Source: Mantamonas sphyraenae
Lineage: Eukaryota > CRuMs > Mantamonadidae
Assembly (NCBI GenBank): GCA_026936335.1
Contig: JAPMXV010000074.1
Span: 124,001 to 188,000, forward strand
DNA length: 64,000 nt
Direction: 5' to 3'
The notes beneath the pieces are model-generated. The model saw only the letters and a list, made by a program, of their open reading frames with translations, did not search any database and was not told where the DNA came from. Positions 31,401 through 39,880 of this stretch are shown in pieces. Numbering within the stretch: position 1 is the first letter of the stretch; each line of letters begins with the position of its first letter. Made by a program: the position numbers and the translations under genes.

Positions 31401-31766
31401 GTCCAGCAGTATCGTCGCCGTCTCTGTGTGCCCGTTCCTTGATGCATTGAGCAACGGCGTCCACCCGTCCCCGTCCGCCTTGTCCACCTCTGCTCCCCTG
31501 TCCAGCAGCAGCTTTGCCGTCTCTGTGTGCCCGTACTTTGCTGCAACATGCAACGGTATCGCTCCGTCGCCCCTCCTCGTGTTCACCTCTGCTCCCCTAT
31601 CCAGCAGTAGCTTTGCCGCAGTAGTTTGCCCCCGTTGCACCGCGTGGTGCAACGCTGTCCATCCTCGCCAACCCTCGTCGTTCACATCTGCACCCCGATC
31701 AATCAACTCCTCCATTACACGAGTATCACCCCACCTCACTGCTTCAATCAGCTCTGTGTCGCTCAT
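28446..31766 (-). CDS. ROCO protein A: ankyrin-LRR-Roc-COR
   Basis: 1,106 residues from the ATG at 31766 (MSDTELIEAV); the frame runs a little further only through a GTG. About eight 33-residue ankyrin repeats (TALHHAV, TPLHLAA and so on) are followed by a short leucine-rich segment (LPEEIGQCADLRVLDL, SGISVLP). A Roc GTPase domain follows with P-loop GHGGQGKTTL (about 378), switch II DYGGQAEYW (about 444) and G4 motif THAD (about 520). A COR-like region and a C-terminal helical segment complete it. No kinase or death domain is present. ROCO GTPases dimerise through COR and act in signalling. A likely 5' leader intron lies at 31776-31875. Ends in TAG. Confidence 0.85.
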   Translation of the reverse strand: MSDTELIEAVRWGDTRVMEELIDRGADVNDEGWRGWTALHHAVQRGQTTAAKLLLDRGAEVNTRRGDGAIPLHVAAKYGHTETAKLLLDRGAEVDKADGDGWTPLLNASRNGHTETATILLDRGAQVEKARWTGSTPLHLAAENGHTETATMLLDWGALVDKPRKHGRTPLHSAARDGHTETAKMLLDRGAKVDKADEYGRTPLFNAAESGFTEIAMLLIARGASITVKSGYGETPLDIAASRHPSTHLAMLGAWAERDGLVSFSTSQQLAAELSSARCIQAQALCLVAESECDVTELPEEIGQCADLRVLDLRRSGISVLPRQAMENLGKLEHLLLEHEEALDDVPGFVVKKGAQAVVEYLGRMDTAWEWVNWMVLGHGGQGKTTLIDTMKRNSSWGEWGKVFFRWRTAKRKLDSEERTTDATHSMDVYEFDLRDGDVRVRISDYGGQAEYWVGHQYLLMGQGGVFVLVASMVAWDAVEGGHRVDMEAARGELEVWLDMVASKVAPKVAGKKKPQMWFVVTHADLGEKVKVGERMDREEACGMVKGWVEGWKESKRYEQLRMDAEKGVFVVDGDVWKDNVDGLLGSLEDASVALAERRMVPRGTVELQKYVQGLRKNGGMEQPWMRVEELEKMVKRNEKLQEHFPSKSGRIFAASLEELHHMQEVVWHRGAGVVVVDPVWLAKLMGGFVSGAEVQELDKEDQIAEGKHHGLLKWDDGLREQVAELHGKIWGGGGDGGDEDGVADVLLELLCEVEMCARVGTDTLVFPFLRTVETEMPGEWMGGNGCRIGRRFVWVVTGREGEGDDEEQEQDEAWQAENWHMLPPALFNLVQVRLIEAYPEGIDIEHVHTNWMHVWPANAPHIVVVHEPHSRYMDVVVAQDSWRGVAETMGQVEVLLRRLAAESGLCDGLTGSMRCYPLCHVCVGSGNVEEVLRMDWAQHTLRVDMSTLVEVEKENCGRCMVHMVSLHTHALLYGRVLDDNDALKELQAWRKDMEERVGSMERRLGKSWKAIKKVAKQYPQLLGWVTELQVKQMARGTADMDAVRSMVAQTLEEMDGMGSSSSSGKELEELRVVVVDLQLHLEELRGERAGSMGSLEAAEEDNDGV

Positions 31767-32176
31767 CCTCCAGTTCTGCCCCACACGTCAGCCTTCCAAC
31801 CTCCCTCCCAAACGCCCACTCCCACACTCACACCCTCTCCTCCCCACCAACACATTGCACATTGTTCCCACTCACCTTTCACAATCCAATTGCCCCTCCC
31901 TGCGCACCTAGCATCCATTCCCTTTCCCTCTCTGCTCCTCTGTTCCCTCCCACTCCCAATCACCCCATTGCCACCCAACCCCCACCAGCCCTTTCCGTCT
32001 CTCATTCTTCAATCCTTCCCGTTCTGCTTCTCCTCCCCCCGGCATACCTCCATCGCAAGTGCCACCCCCACCCGGCAACTGCCAGCACACGCCTCACAGC
32101 CTTCCTCATCGAGGATTCCCACACTCTAAACCACGCTATTTCATCTTGAAACACCCTTCATCCACCCCTGGCGATG

Positions 32177-32467
32177 TCACGAGTCAACGGCGACGTGTGC
32201 TTCGATCTGCTCAGAGCTGGCACTGTAGATCAATATCCCAAACACCCTCATCAGCCTCCTGTCCTGCCACAACGTGCTGCCACTGCCATCATACTCATCC
32301 AGTGTGTCCACCTCGCCGATCAAGCACACAAACTGATACAGCAGTGCAACAGGGAACAGCAGCTGCCACTGCATCCACCCCAAACACCTCCACCATGCAC
32401 TTGCTGCACATTCAGTGAGTGCCACAATCTCACCTTTGCACACAATCCTCTCATCACACCGTACCAC
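32177..32467 (-). CDS. small conserved open frame in ROCO spacer (doubtful)
   Basis: Up to 96 residues with a hydrophobic stretch (LLFPVALLYQFVCL) followed by GEVDTLDEYDGSGSTL. Related frames occur at 37952-38185 and 44530-44736, the last with a shifted end. Similarity may simply reflect the recent duplication. No start context or family is recognised. Confidence 0.2.
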   Translation of the reverse strand: MVRCDERIVCKGEIVALTECAASAWWRCLGWMQWQLLFPVALLYQFVCLIGEVDTLDEYDGSGSTLWQDRRLMRVFGILIYSASSEQIEAHVAVDS

Positions 32468-32693
32468 TGCCCCAGCCGTCCCTCACATGTCAGCACACAC
32501 AATCCCTCTTCCCACCCTCACATCCCACACGATCCCCCCCCCACCCCTCGCAATCAACTCCATGCCAAACCAACACACTCTCCACACCTCACGCGCGTGT
32601 ATCAATCTCAAACTACGGCAGAAAGCAGGGGGCAATCTTTGTTCTTGCTCTCTCCCTCGGTCTCTCTCTCTCTGCCCACACTGGATACAAGCA

Positions 32694-32715
32694 GCAGCAG
32701 CAGCAGCAGCAGCTT
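32694..32715 (+). repeat. CAG trinucleotide run
   Basis: Seven or so CAG/AGC units 15 bp beyond the stop codon of X fragment A. The equivalent tract is about half as long in copies B and C, so it varies between duplicates. Confidence 0.75.
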
Positions 32716-32729
32716 CACAGCTGTTCCAC

Positions 32730-33248
32730 TTACTCCTCCCACTCATCAGCAGAGTCCTCCTCCTCCTCATCGGAGCTGGAGCCCTCAGAGTAGTCATCCA
32801 CATCCTCAATGTCAGACTGCAGCAGACGCGGGCTGAACACAGCTGCCGTGGCCACGGGCATACCGCCACCGTACTGAGTGCGGAACGTACCGTCGGCCTT
32901 CTGGTGCGGCCACACGCCAGCCTTCTCCATTGTGTAGCGCACGTTGCGGAACTTCTCGCGGAAGTTGTAGTACGCCTGGCCCACCTTGGTCTGCGAGAAC
33001 TTCTTGCCAAACTCAGCACCCAGCTTCTGGCGCAGCGCCGTCTTGGCCTTGTCACCGTACTTCATCACCTGCTTCTTCAGGAAGTCGCGGGCGTCAAAGT
33101 TCTCCTTGGCCACAATCTTGTTGACCGAGTTCATCACCTCACCGTACTTCTGCGAGATCATCTGGAAGGTCTTGCTCTTGGACAGCGACTCACGGATGCG
33201 GGCCAGCACACCGTTGGTCACACAGTCGACGGTGGTGGACCTGAGGGC
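32730..33248 (-). pseudogene. 5'-truncated copy A of secreted protein X
   Basis: Bases 32730-33215 match the 3' part of gene X (45066-45551) almost base for base; the frame is open to the same TAA stop. Only a few residues differ (for example LARIRES against LGRIRES, and AVFSPRLL against AGFSPRLL). From 33216 to about 33248 the match becomes weak but still alignable (ALRSTTVDCVTNGVL against ALKYKFDSLKNGVL). The signal peptide, acidic and cationic exons are missing. No ATG begins the frame. It lies directly downstream of a truncated kelch copy, so it may be transcribed as part of a chimeric 3' UTR. Confidence 0.75.
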
Positions 33249-33264
33249 ATTCTGTGGGCTTTTG

Positions 33265-33747
33265 TCACCCCTTGAGGAGGGTCAAACGGGCAGTGACCCA
33301 CACGTTGCTGTCCATGGTGAGATCCTTCTGATTGTGTGGTACGCCACCAAACATGTACAGCGAGTCCTTGGCCAGGGCCATGGCGTGGCCGTCGCGTGAA
33401 CCAGGCTGAAGCAATGAGTGCGACGCCAGCCGCTGCACATCCACCACCAGCGGGTCGGTGCTCGACGACGACACACTTCCACTGGTGCTTGCGCTGGTGG
33501 TGCTGGTGGTGTTGGTGCTGTGGAAGCGGCGGAACGACGACGGTGACGATGGTGACGACGGTTGGAGGCGAAAGGAAGAGGCACGGGCTGACGAGGGCGA
33601 GCCCAGGCCAGGCGAACGGTAGGAAGAGGCACGTGGGGAGGCAGGCGAGGCTGAACGTGAGCTTGGTGATCGACGTACACTGGGACTGGAGGGTGTGGAT
33701 GACGATGATGAGGCCAGCCACGACCAGTTGGAGGAGGACGATGACAT
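33265..33747 (-). pseudogene. 3'-truncated copy of the kelch gene (copy B)
   Basis: Starts with the same ATG context and Ser/Pro-rich N-terminus as the intact kelch gene and runs to the first kelch blade (LYMFGGVPHNQKD, MDSNVW), where homology stops at 33297. It then reads ten unrelated codons (VTARLTLLKG) to a TGA at 33265, giving 160 residues. Differences from the parent include a few residues in the Ser/Thr run. Its promoter region is also copied. It could be expressed as a short protein with one kelch motif, but a single blade cannot form a propeller. Confidence 0.75.
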
Positions 33748-34095
33748 CCTCGCTGGGTTTTTGGTTGGCAGCGCGTGTGGTGTGCCTGTTGTGGGCGGCA
33801 GTGCAATGGTGTCCACTGCCTTGCTTGGTTGTGTCCACGTGTGTGTGTGTGCGTGTCAGTGTGTGACTGTGTGCAGCAGCATCGACAGTGTGTCTGCGTG
33901 GCCATGCAGTGTGCTCCTGCCCAGAGGAGTGATGGGGTGTTGGTGTGTGACACCATTGCACAATGCAGGATTCAACTGGTGTGGCTTTGTTGTTGGGTGT
34001 TCGCTCTGTCCACTCCTCTGTCCAATGGTCCAGCAGCATCGTAGCCCAACTTATCTTCATTCTCCCATCCCTGCCCACACATCACCCAACGCTCT
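33748..34095. promoter_or_regulatory. duplicated kelch upstream region (copy B)
   Basis: 348 bases nearly identical to 28099-28445, including the GT microsatellite. Lies between truncated kelch B and the stop codon of ROCO-B. No gene seen. Confidence 0.45.
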
Positions 34096-37000
34096 TTACA
34101 CTCCTTCCTCTTCTTCTTCTTCACCCTCCTCCTCTACTGCTTCTCCTGATCCTGATTCCTCCGTCCCTGCTCTCTCCCCTCGCAGCTCTTCCAGATGCAG
34201 CTGCAGATCCACAACCACCACACGCAGTTCTTCCAACTCCTTGCCAGATGACGACGATGACCCCATCCCGTCCATCTCCTCCAGCGTCTGTGCCACCATC
34301 GATCGCACTGCGTCCATGTCTGCAGTGCCCCCGGCCCTGTGCTTCACCTGCAGCTCTGTCACCCAGCCAAGCAGCTGTGGATACTGCTTTGCCACTTTCT
34401 TGATCGCTTTCCATGACTTGCCCAGCCGCCGTTCCATGCTTCCGACACGCTCCTCCATGTCTTTCATCCTCGTTTGCAGTTCCATCAGTGCATCGTTGTC
34501 ATCCAGCACACGTCCATACAGCAGCGCTTGTGTATGCAGGTTGACTTTGTGCACCCTGCATGACCCGCACTTCTCCTTCTTCACCTCTGCCAACTCATGC
34601 ACATCCACACGCAGCCCATGCATCCCCCAGTCCATCCGCAACACCTCATCCACCTCTCCACTTGCCAAACACCGGTGACAGAGCGGATAGCACCTCAGTC
34701 CACTGCCCAGTCCATCACACAGCCCACTCTCCTCGGCCACACTCCGCACAAGGGCCTCCACTTTGCCCATCGTCTCCACCGCATCAGCCCATCCATCACT
34801 CGCCACCACAACGTCCACATACCGTGTGTGTGGCTCATGCACAGCCACAATGTGCGGTGCATCCCTGGGCCACACGTGCATCCAGTTCACATGCACCTGC
34901 TCTGGCTCCTCCACCCCGTCTGGGAATGCCTCAATCAGCCGCACTTGCACCAGATTGAAGAGAGCAGGAGGCAGCATGTGCCACTTCTCTGCCTGCCATG
35001 CCTCATCCTGCTCCTGCTCCTGCTCCTCCTCCCCATCATCTCCTTCCCCTCCCTCCACCACCCACACAAACCGCCGTCCAATCCGACACCCGTTCCCTGC
35101 CATCCACTCCCCGGGCAGCTCCATCTCCACCGTCCGCAGAAACGGAAACACAAGTGTGTCTGTTCCCACACGTGCACACATCTCCACCTCACACAGCAGC
35201 TCCAGAAGCACATCCGCCACCCCATCCTCACCACCATCTCCTCCTCCTTCCCACAGCTCCCCATGCAGCCTCCCCACCTGCTTCCGCAATCCATCATCCC
35301 ATTGCACGAGCCCGTGATGCTTCCCCTCCGCAATCTGCTTCCCTTTGTCCAACCCCTGAACCTCTGCACCACTCACAAACCCACCCATCAGCTTCGCCAG
35401 CCACACAGGGTCCACCACAACCACCCCTGCCCCTCTGTGCCACACCACCTCCTGCATGTGATGCAGTTCTTCCAGCGATGAATGAAAGATCCGCCCGCGC
35501 CTGCTCGGAAAGTGCTCCCGGATCTCCTCATTCCCCTTCACCATCGCCTCTAGTTCCTCCTCACGCATCCACGGCTGCTCCATCCCACCACTCTCCCGCA
35601 GTCCTTGCACGAACCTCTGCAGTTCCACCGTCCCGCGTGGCACCATCCTGTCCTCTGCCAGTGCCACACTCGCTTCCTCCAGACTGCCCAACAGCCCATC
35701 CACGTTGCCCTTCCACACATCCCCATCCACAACAAACACTCCCTTCTCCCTGTCCATCCGCAGCTGCTCGTACCTCTTGCTCTCCTTCCACCCTTCCACC
35801 CACCCTTGCACCATCCCACGTGCATCCTCCCGATCCATCCTCTCCCCCACCTTCACCTTCTCTCCCAGATCTGCATGCGTCAGCACAAACCACATCTGCG
35901 GTTTCTTCTTCCCTGCCACCTTGGATGCCACCTTGCTCGCCACCATGTCCAGCCACACCTCCAGCTCCCCACGCGCCGCCTCCATGTCCAACCTGTGCCC
36001 ACCTGCCACTGCATCCCACGCCACCATCGATGCCACCAGCACAAACACCCCGCCCTGGCCCATCAACAGGTACTGGTGGCCCACCCAGTACTCTGCCTGT
36101 CCGCCATAGTCACTAATACGCACACGCACATCCCCATCCCTCAGATCAAACTCATACACATCCATGCTGTGTGTCGCATCCGTCGTCCTCTCCTCCTTGT
36201 CCAGTTTCTGCTTCCGTCTCCTCCGTCTGAAAACCACTCGCCTCCTCTCCTTCCACGAGCTATTCCGCTTCATCGTGTCAATCAACGTCGTCTTGCCCTG
36301 TCCACCATGTCCCAGCACCATCCAGTTGACCCATTCCCATGCCGTGTCCATCCGTCGCAGATACTCTACCACCGCCTTCCCTCCCTTCTTCACCACAAAC
36401 CCAGGCACATCATCCAACGCCTCGTCATGCTCCAGTCGGAGCCACTGAAGCTCTTTCAAGCTGGCCATTGTCTGCCTGGGCAACACGCTAATGCCTGATC
36501 TGCGCAGATCCAGGACACGCAGCTCCACGCACAGGCCAATCTCCTCAGGCAGTTCTGTCACACCACTGTCACTCCCAGCAACCAGACACAGCGCCTGAGC
36601 TTGGATGCAACGATCAGAGGAAAGCTCAGCAGCCAACTGCTGCGATGTGGAGAATGACACAAGGCCATCCCGCTCAGCCCAGGCACCCAGCATGGCCAGA
36701 TGTGTCGACGAGTGCCTGCTTGCTGCGATGTCGAGTGGGGATTCTCCATTCATGTTTCTGACAGTGGCATCTGCACCACGAGCGATGAGAAGCGTCGCCG
36801 TCTCTGTGTGTCCGCTGTGTGCTGCTAGGTGCAACGGTGTCCGTCCGTCCCCATCCGTCTTGTCCACCTCTGCTCCCTTGTCCAGCAGAGATGCCGCCGT
36901 CTCAGTGTGCCCGTTTGATACTGCAATGTACAACGGGGTCCATCCGACCCCATCCGTCTTGTTCACCTCAGCTCCCCTGTCCAGCAGCATCGTCGAAGTC

Positions 37001-37539
37001 TCTGTGTACCCGTTCTGTGCTGCTCTGTGCAACGGTGTCCGTCCATCCCCATCCGTCTTGTCCACCTCTGCTCCCCTTTCCAGCAGCATTGACGCCGTCT
37101 CTGTGCGCCCGTTCTGTGCTGCTTTGTGCAACGGTGTCCGTCCGTACACATCCGTCTTGTCCTCTGCTCCCCTTTCCAGCAGCATTGACGCCGTCTCTGT
37201 GTGTCCGTTGTGTGCTGCAATGTGCAACGGTGTCCGTCCGTACACATCCGTCTTGTCCACCTCTGCTCCACTGTCCAGCAGCATTGTAACTATCCCCAGG
37301 GGACCCTTGAATACTGCAAAGTGCAAAGGTGTCGACCCGTCCCTCTCCGTCTTGTCCACCTCTGCTCCCCTGTCCAGCAGCAGCTTCGCCGCGTTGGTTT
37401 TCCCCTCCCACACCGCGTGGTGCAACGCTGTCCACCGATCCTCATCCTGTTCGTTCACATCTGCACCCCCATCAATCAAATTCTCCATTGCACTCATATC
37501 CTCCCTCCTCACTGCTCTCATCAGCTCTGTGTCCCTCAT
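34096..37539 (-). CDS. ROCO protein B: ankyrin-LRR-Roc-COR
   Basis: 1,147 residues from the ATG at 37539 (MRDTELMRAV), matching the start used for copies A and C. About nine ankyrin repeats; two neighbouring ones (KTDVYGRTPLH, at about 37130-37250) are near-identical and one lacks a residue, signs of recent repeat gain. The Roc domain is intact (GHGGQGKTTL about 409, DYGGQAEYW, THAD). It differs from A and C in a basic segment after the P-loop (RRVVFRRRRRK) and has a polyglutamate C-terminus. A leader intron is likely at 37553-37650. The frame remains open upstream to 37785, and a short coding exon ending IGLWK before that intron cannot be excluded. Ends in TAA. Confidence 0.85.
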   Translation of the reverse strand: MRDTELMRAVRREDMSAMENLIDGGADVNEQDEDRWTALHHAVWEGKTNAAKLLLDRGAEVDKTERDGSTPLHFAVFKGPLGIVTMLLDSGAEVDKTDVYGRTPLHIAAHNGHTETASMLLERGAEDKTDVYGRTPLHKAAQNGRTETASMLLERGAEVDKTDGDGRTPLHRAAQNGYTETSTMLLDRGAEVNKTDGVGWTPLYIAVSNGHTETAASLLDKGAEVDKTDGDGRTPLHLAAHSGHTETATLLIARGADATVRNMNGESPLDIAASRHSSTHLAMLGAWAERDGLVSFSTSQQLAAELSSDRCIQAQALCLVAGSDSGVTELPEEIGLCVELRVLDLRRSGISVLPRQTMASLKELQWLRLEHDEALDDVPGFVVKKGGKAVVEYLRRMDTAWEWVNWMVLGHGGQGKTTLIDTMKRNSSWKERRRVVFRRRRRKQKLDKEERTTDATHSMDVYEFDLRDGDVRVRISDYGGQAEYWVGHQYLLMGQGGVFVLVASMVAWDAVAGGHRLDMEAARGELEVWLDMVASKVASKVAGKKKPQMWFVLTHADLGEKVKVGERMDREDARGMVQGWVEGWKESKRYEQLRMDREKGVFVVDGDVWKGNVDGLLGSLEEASVALAEDRMVPRGTVELQRFVQGLRESGGMEQPWMREEELEAMVKGNEEIREHFPSRRGRIFHSSLEELHHMQEVVWHRGAGVVVVDPVWLAKLMGGFVSGAEVQGLDKGKQIAEGKHHGLVQWDDGLRKQVGRLHGELWEGGGDGGEDGVADVLLELLCEVEMCARVGTDTLVFPFLRTVEMELPGEWMAGNGCRIGRRFVWVVEGGEGDDGEEEQEQEQDEAWQAEKWHMLPPALFNLVQVRLIEAFPDGVEEPEQVHVNWMHVWPRDAPHIVAVHEPHTRYVDVVVASDGWADAVETMGKVEALVRSVAEESGLCDGLGSGLRCYPLCHRCLASGEVDEVLRMDWGMHGLRVDVHELAEVKKEKCGSCRVHKVNLHTQALLYGRVLDDNDALMELQTRMKDMEERVGSMERRLGKSWKAIKKVAKQYPQLLGWVTELQVKHRAGGTADMDAVRSMVAQTLEEMDGMGSSSSSGKELEELRVVVVDLQLHLEELRGERAGTEESGSGEAVEEEGEEEEEEGV

Positions 37540-38522
37540 TCTTTCTCGCTTGCTGCCCCCGACGTCAGCAGTCCAATTTCTCTCCCCAACGCCCACACTC
37601 ACACTCACCCTCTCCTCCCCACCATCACATTGCACATTCTTCCCACTCACCTTCCACAATCCAATTGCCCCTCCCTGCGCACCTTGCATCCATTCCCCTC
37701 CTCTCTGTTCCTCCGTCTCCTCCCACTCCCAATCACCCCATTGCCACCCAAACCCCACCAGCCCCTTCCCTCTTTCGTTGTTCACTCCTTCCCGTTCTGC
37801 TTCTCCTACCCCGGCCGTGTCTCCATTTCAAGCTACACCCACCCAGCAACTGCCAGCATCCCCCTCACAGCCTTCCTGACTGACATTGGATTCCCACACA
37901 CTAAACCACGCTATTTCATCTTGAAAAACCCTTCATCCACCCCTGCGGATGTCACGAGTCAACGGCGAAGTGTGTTTCGATCTGCTCCGATCTGGCAATG
38001 TTGATCAACATCCCACCCAACCTCATCTGCCTCATGACCTGCCCCAACGTGCTTCCACTGCCATCATAATCACCCAGTGTGTCCACCTCGCCGGACAAGC
38101 ACACAAACGGAAGCAGCAGTGAACATGGAGCAGCACCTGCCACTGCCTCGATCCCAAACAGCTCCACCATGCACTTGCTGCACATTCAGTTGAGAGCCAC
38201 AATCTCACCTTTGCACACAATCCTCACATCACACCGTACCACTGCCCCAGCCGTCCCTCACATGTCAGCACACACGATCCCTCTTCCCACCCTCACCCCC
38301 ACACCCACCCCACCCATCTCCCCCATCCCCCCACCCAACCCCCCCAATCAACTCCATGCCAAACCAACACACTCTCCACACCTCAAGCGCGTGGATCAAT
38401 CTCAAACTACGGCAGAAAGTGGGGGGCAATCTTTGTTCTTGCTCTCTCCCTCGGTCTCTCTCTCTCTGCCCACACTGGATACAAGCAGCAGCAGCAGCTT
38501 CACAGCTTCACAGCTGTTCCAC
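37540..38522. other. spacer B
   Basis: Same plan as spacer A: leader intron (37553-37650; donor GAAG|GTGAGT, acceptor GGGGCAG), C/T-rich stretch, small minus-strand frame (37952-38185) with the shared GEVDTLGDYDGSGSTL core, and the 3' flank of X fragment B with a shorter CAG run (about 38486-38500). Confidence 0.5.
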
Positions 38523-39041
38523 TTACTCCTCCCACTCATCAACAGAGTCCTCCTCCTCCTCATCGGAGCTGGAGCCCTCAGAGTAGTCATCCACATCCTC
38601 AATGTCCGACTGCAGCAGACGCGGGCTGAACACAGCTGCCGTGGCCACGGGCATACCGCCACCGTACTGAGTGCGGAACGTACCGTCGGCCTTCTGGTGC
38701 GGCCACACGCCAGCCTTCTCCATTGTGTAGCGCACGTTGCGGAACTTCTCGCGGAAGTTGTAGTACGCCTGGCCCACCTTGGTCTGCGAGAACTTCTTGC
38801 CAAACTCAGCACCCAGCTTCTGGCGCAGCGCCGTCTTGGCCTTGTCACCGTACTTCATCACCTGCTTCTTCAGGAAGTCGCGGGCGTCAAAGTTCTCCTT
38901 GGCCACAATCTTGTTGACCGAGTTCATCACCTCACCGTACTTCTGCGAGATCATCTGGAAGGTCTTGCTCTTGGACAGCGACTCACGGATGCGGCCCAGC
39001 ACACCGTTGGTCACACAGTCGACGGTGGTGGACCTGAGGGC
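38523..39041 (-). pseudogene. 5'-truncated copy B of secreted protein X
   Basis: Same extent and same left-hand breakpoint as copy A (strong match ends at 39008, weak match to about 39041). The frame is open and nearly unchanged from the intact gene (LGRIRES as in X, SVDEWEE against SADEWEE). Two truncated copies keeping an intact 161-codon frame implies recent origin, gene conversion or selection. Confidence 0.75.
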
Positions 39042-39057
39042 ATTCTGTGGGCTTTTG

Positions 39058-39537
39058 TCACCCCTTGAGGAGGGTCAAACGGGCAGTGACCCACACGTTG
39101 CTGTCCATGGTGAGATCCTTCTGATTGTGTGGTACGCCACCAAACATGTACAGCGAGTCCTTGGCCAGGGCCATGGCGTGGCCGTCGCGTGAACCAGGCT
39201 GAAGCAACGAGTGCGACGGCAGCTGTTGCACATCCACCACCAGCGGGTCGGTGCTCGACGACGACACACTTCCACTGCTGCTTCCTCTGCTGGTGCTGGT
39301 GGTGGTGCTGTGGAAGCGTCGGAATGTCGACGGTGACGACGGTGACGACGGTTGGAGGCGAAAGGAAGAGGCACGGGCTGACGAGGGCGAGCCCAGGCCA
39401 GGCGAACGGTAGGAAGAGGCACGTGGGGAGGCAGGCGAGGCTGAACGTGAGCTTGGTGATCGGCGTATACTGGGACTGGAGGGTGTGGATGACGATGATG
39501 ATGCCAGCCACGACCAGTTGGAGGACGACGATGACAT
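39058..39537 (-). pseudogene. 3'-truncated copy of the kelch gene (copy C)
   Basis: 159 codons from the ATG at 39537 to a TGA at 39058. Same structure and same ten-codon foreign tail as copy B; homology to the parent ends at 39090. It carries its own small changes in the Ser/Thr stretch (GSSSGSVSSSSTD). Confidence 0.75.
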
Positions 39538-39880
39538 CCTCGCTGGGTTTTGGTTGGCAGCGCGGGTGGTGTGCCTGTTGTGGGCGGCAGTGCACAATGG
39601 TGTCCACTGCCTTGCTTGGTTGTGTCCACGTGTGTGTGTGTGTGTGTGACTGTGTGCAGCAGCATCGACAGTGAGTCTGTGTGGCCATGGAGTGTGCTCC
39701 TGTCCGGAGGAGTGATGGGGTGTTGGTGTGTGACACCATTACACAATGCAGCAATCAACCGGCATGTGGCTTTGTTGTTGGGTGTTCGCCCTGTCCACTC
39801 CTCTGTCCAATGGTCCAGCAGCATCGTAGCCCAACTTATCTTCATTCTCCCATCCCTGCACACACATCCTCCAACACTCT
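39538..39880. promoter_or_regulatory. duplicated kelch upstream region (copy C)
   Basis: 343 bases nearly identical to 28099-28445 and 33748-34095, with a slightly different GT microsatellite. No gene seen. Confidence 0.45.

Larger units (their letters stand above)
31767..32729. other. spacer A: ROCO leader and pyrimidine-rich region
   Basis: Holds, on the minus strand, a probable leader intron of ROCO-A (31776-31875; donor AAAG|GTGAGT, acceptor GGGGCAG). If its upstream exon were translated into the ROCO frame, copy A has an in-frame TGA just before the donor. Beyond it lies a strand-asymmetric C/T-rich region, then a small minus-strand open frame (32177-32467) whose core GEVDTL-EYDGSGSTLWQ recurs in spacers B and C, then the 3' flank of the X fragment with a CAG run (32694-32715). 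Confidence 0.5.
27661..33248. repeat. segmental tandem duplication, unit A
   Basis: First of three tandem copies of a block: kelch exon 1 5' part plus its upstream region (27661-28445), ROCO gene (28446-31766), 5' leader intron and spacer (to 32729), and the 3' half of gene X (32730-33248). Unit A keeps the intact kelch gene on its left but only a truncated X on its right. Confidence 0.85.
33297..39041. repeat. segmental tandem duplication, unit B
   Basis: Second tandem copy: truncated kelch 5' end, its promoter, ROCO-B, spacer, and truncated X. Flanked on both sides by the same chimeric X/kelch junction (33216-33296 and 39009-39089), whose sequence is essentially identical at the two places. 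Confidence 0.85.

Noticed and set aside
32240-32330. EF-hand-like DYDGSGSTL segment in the spacer frame
   Set aside because: Only the first loop positions fit; the flanking helices and the final Glu are missing.
37540-37785. 82-residue N-terminal extension of ROCO-B
   Set aside because: The same flank in copies A and C has stops or shifts; splice signals indicate that much of it is intron.
38190-38225. 31-base intron in the ROCO spacers (GTGAGA ... GTGCAG)
   Set aside because: Far shorter than any other intron here (90 bp or more) and not tied to a convincing coding exon.
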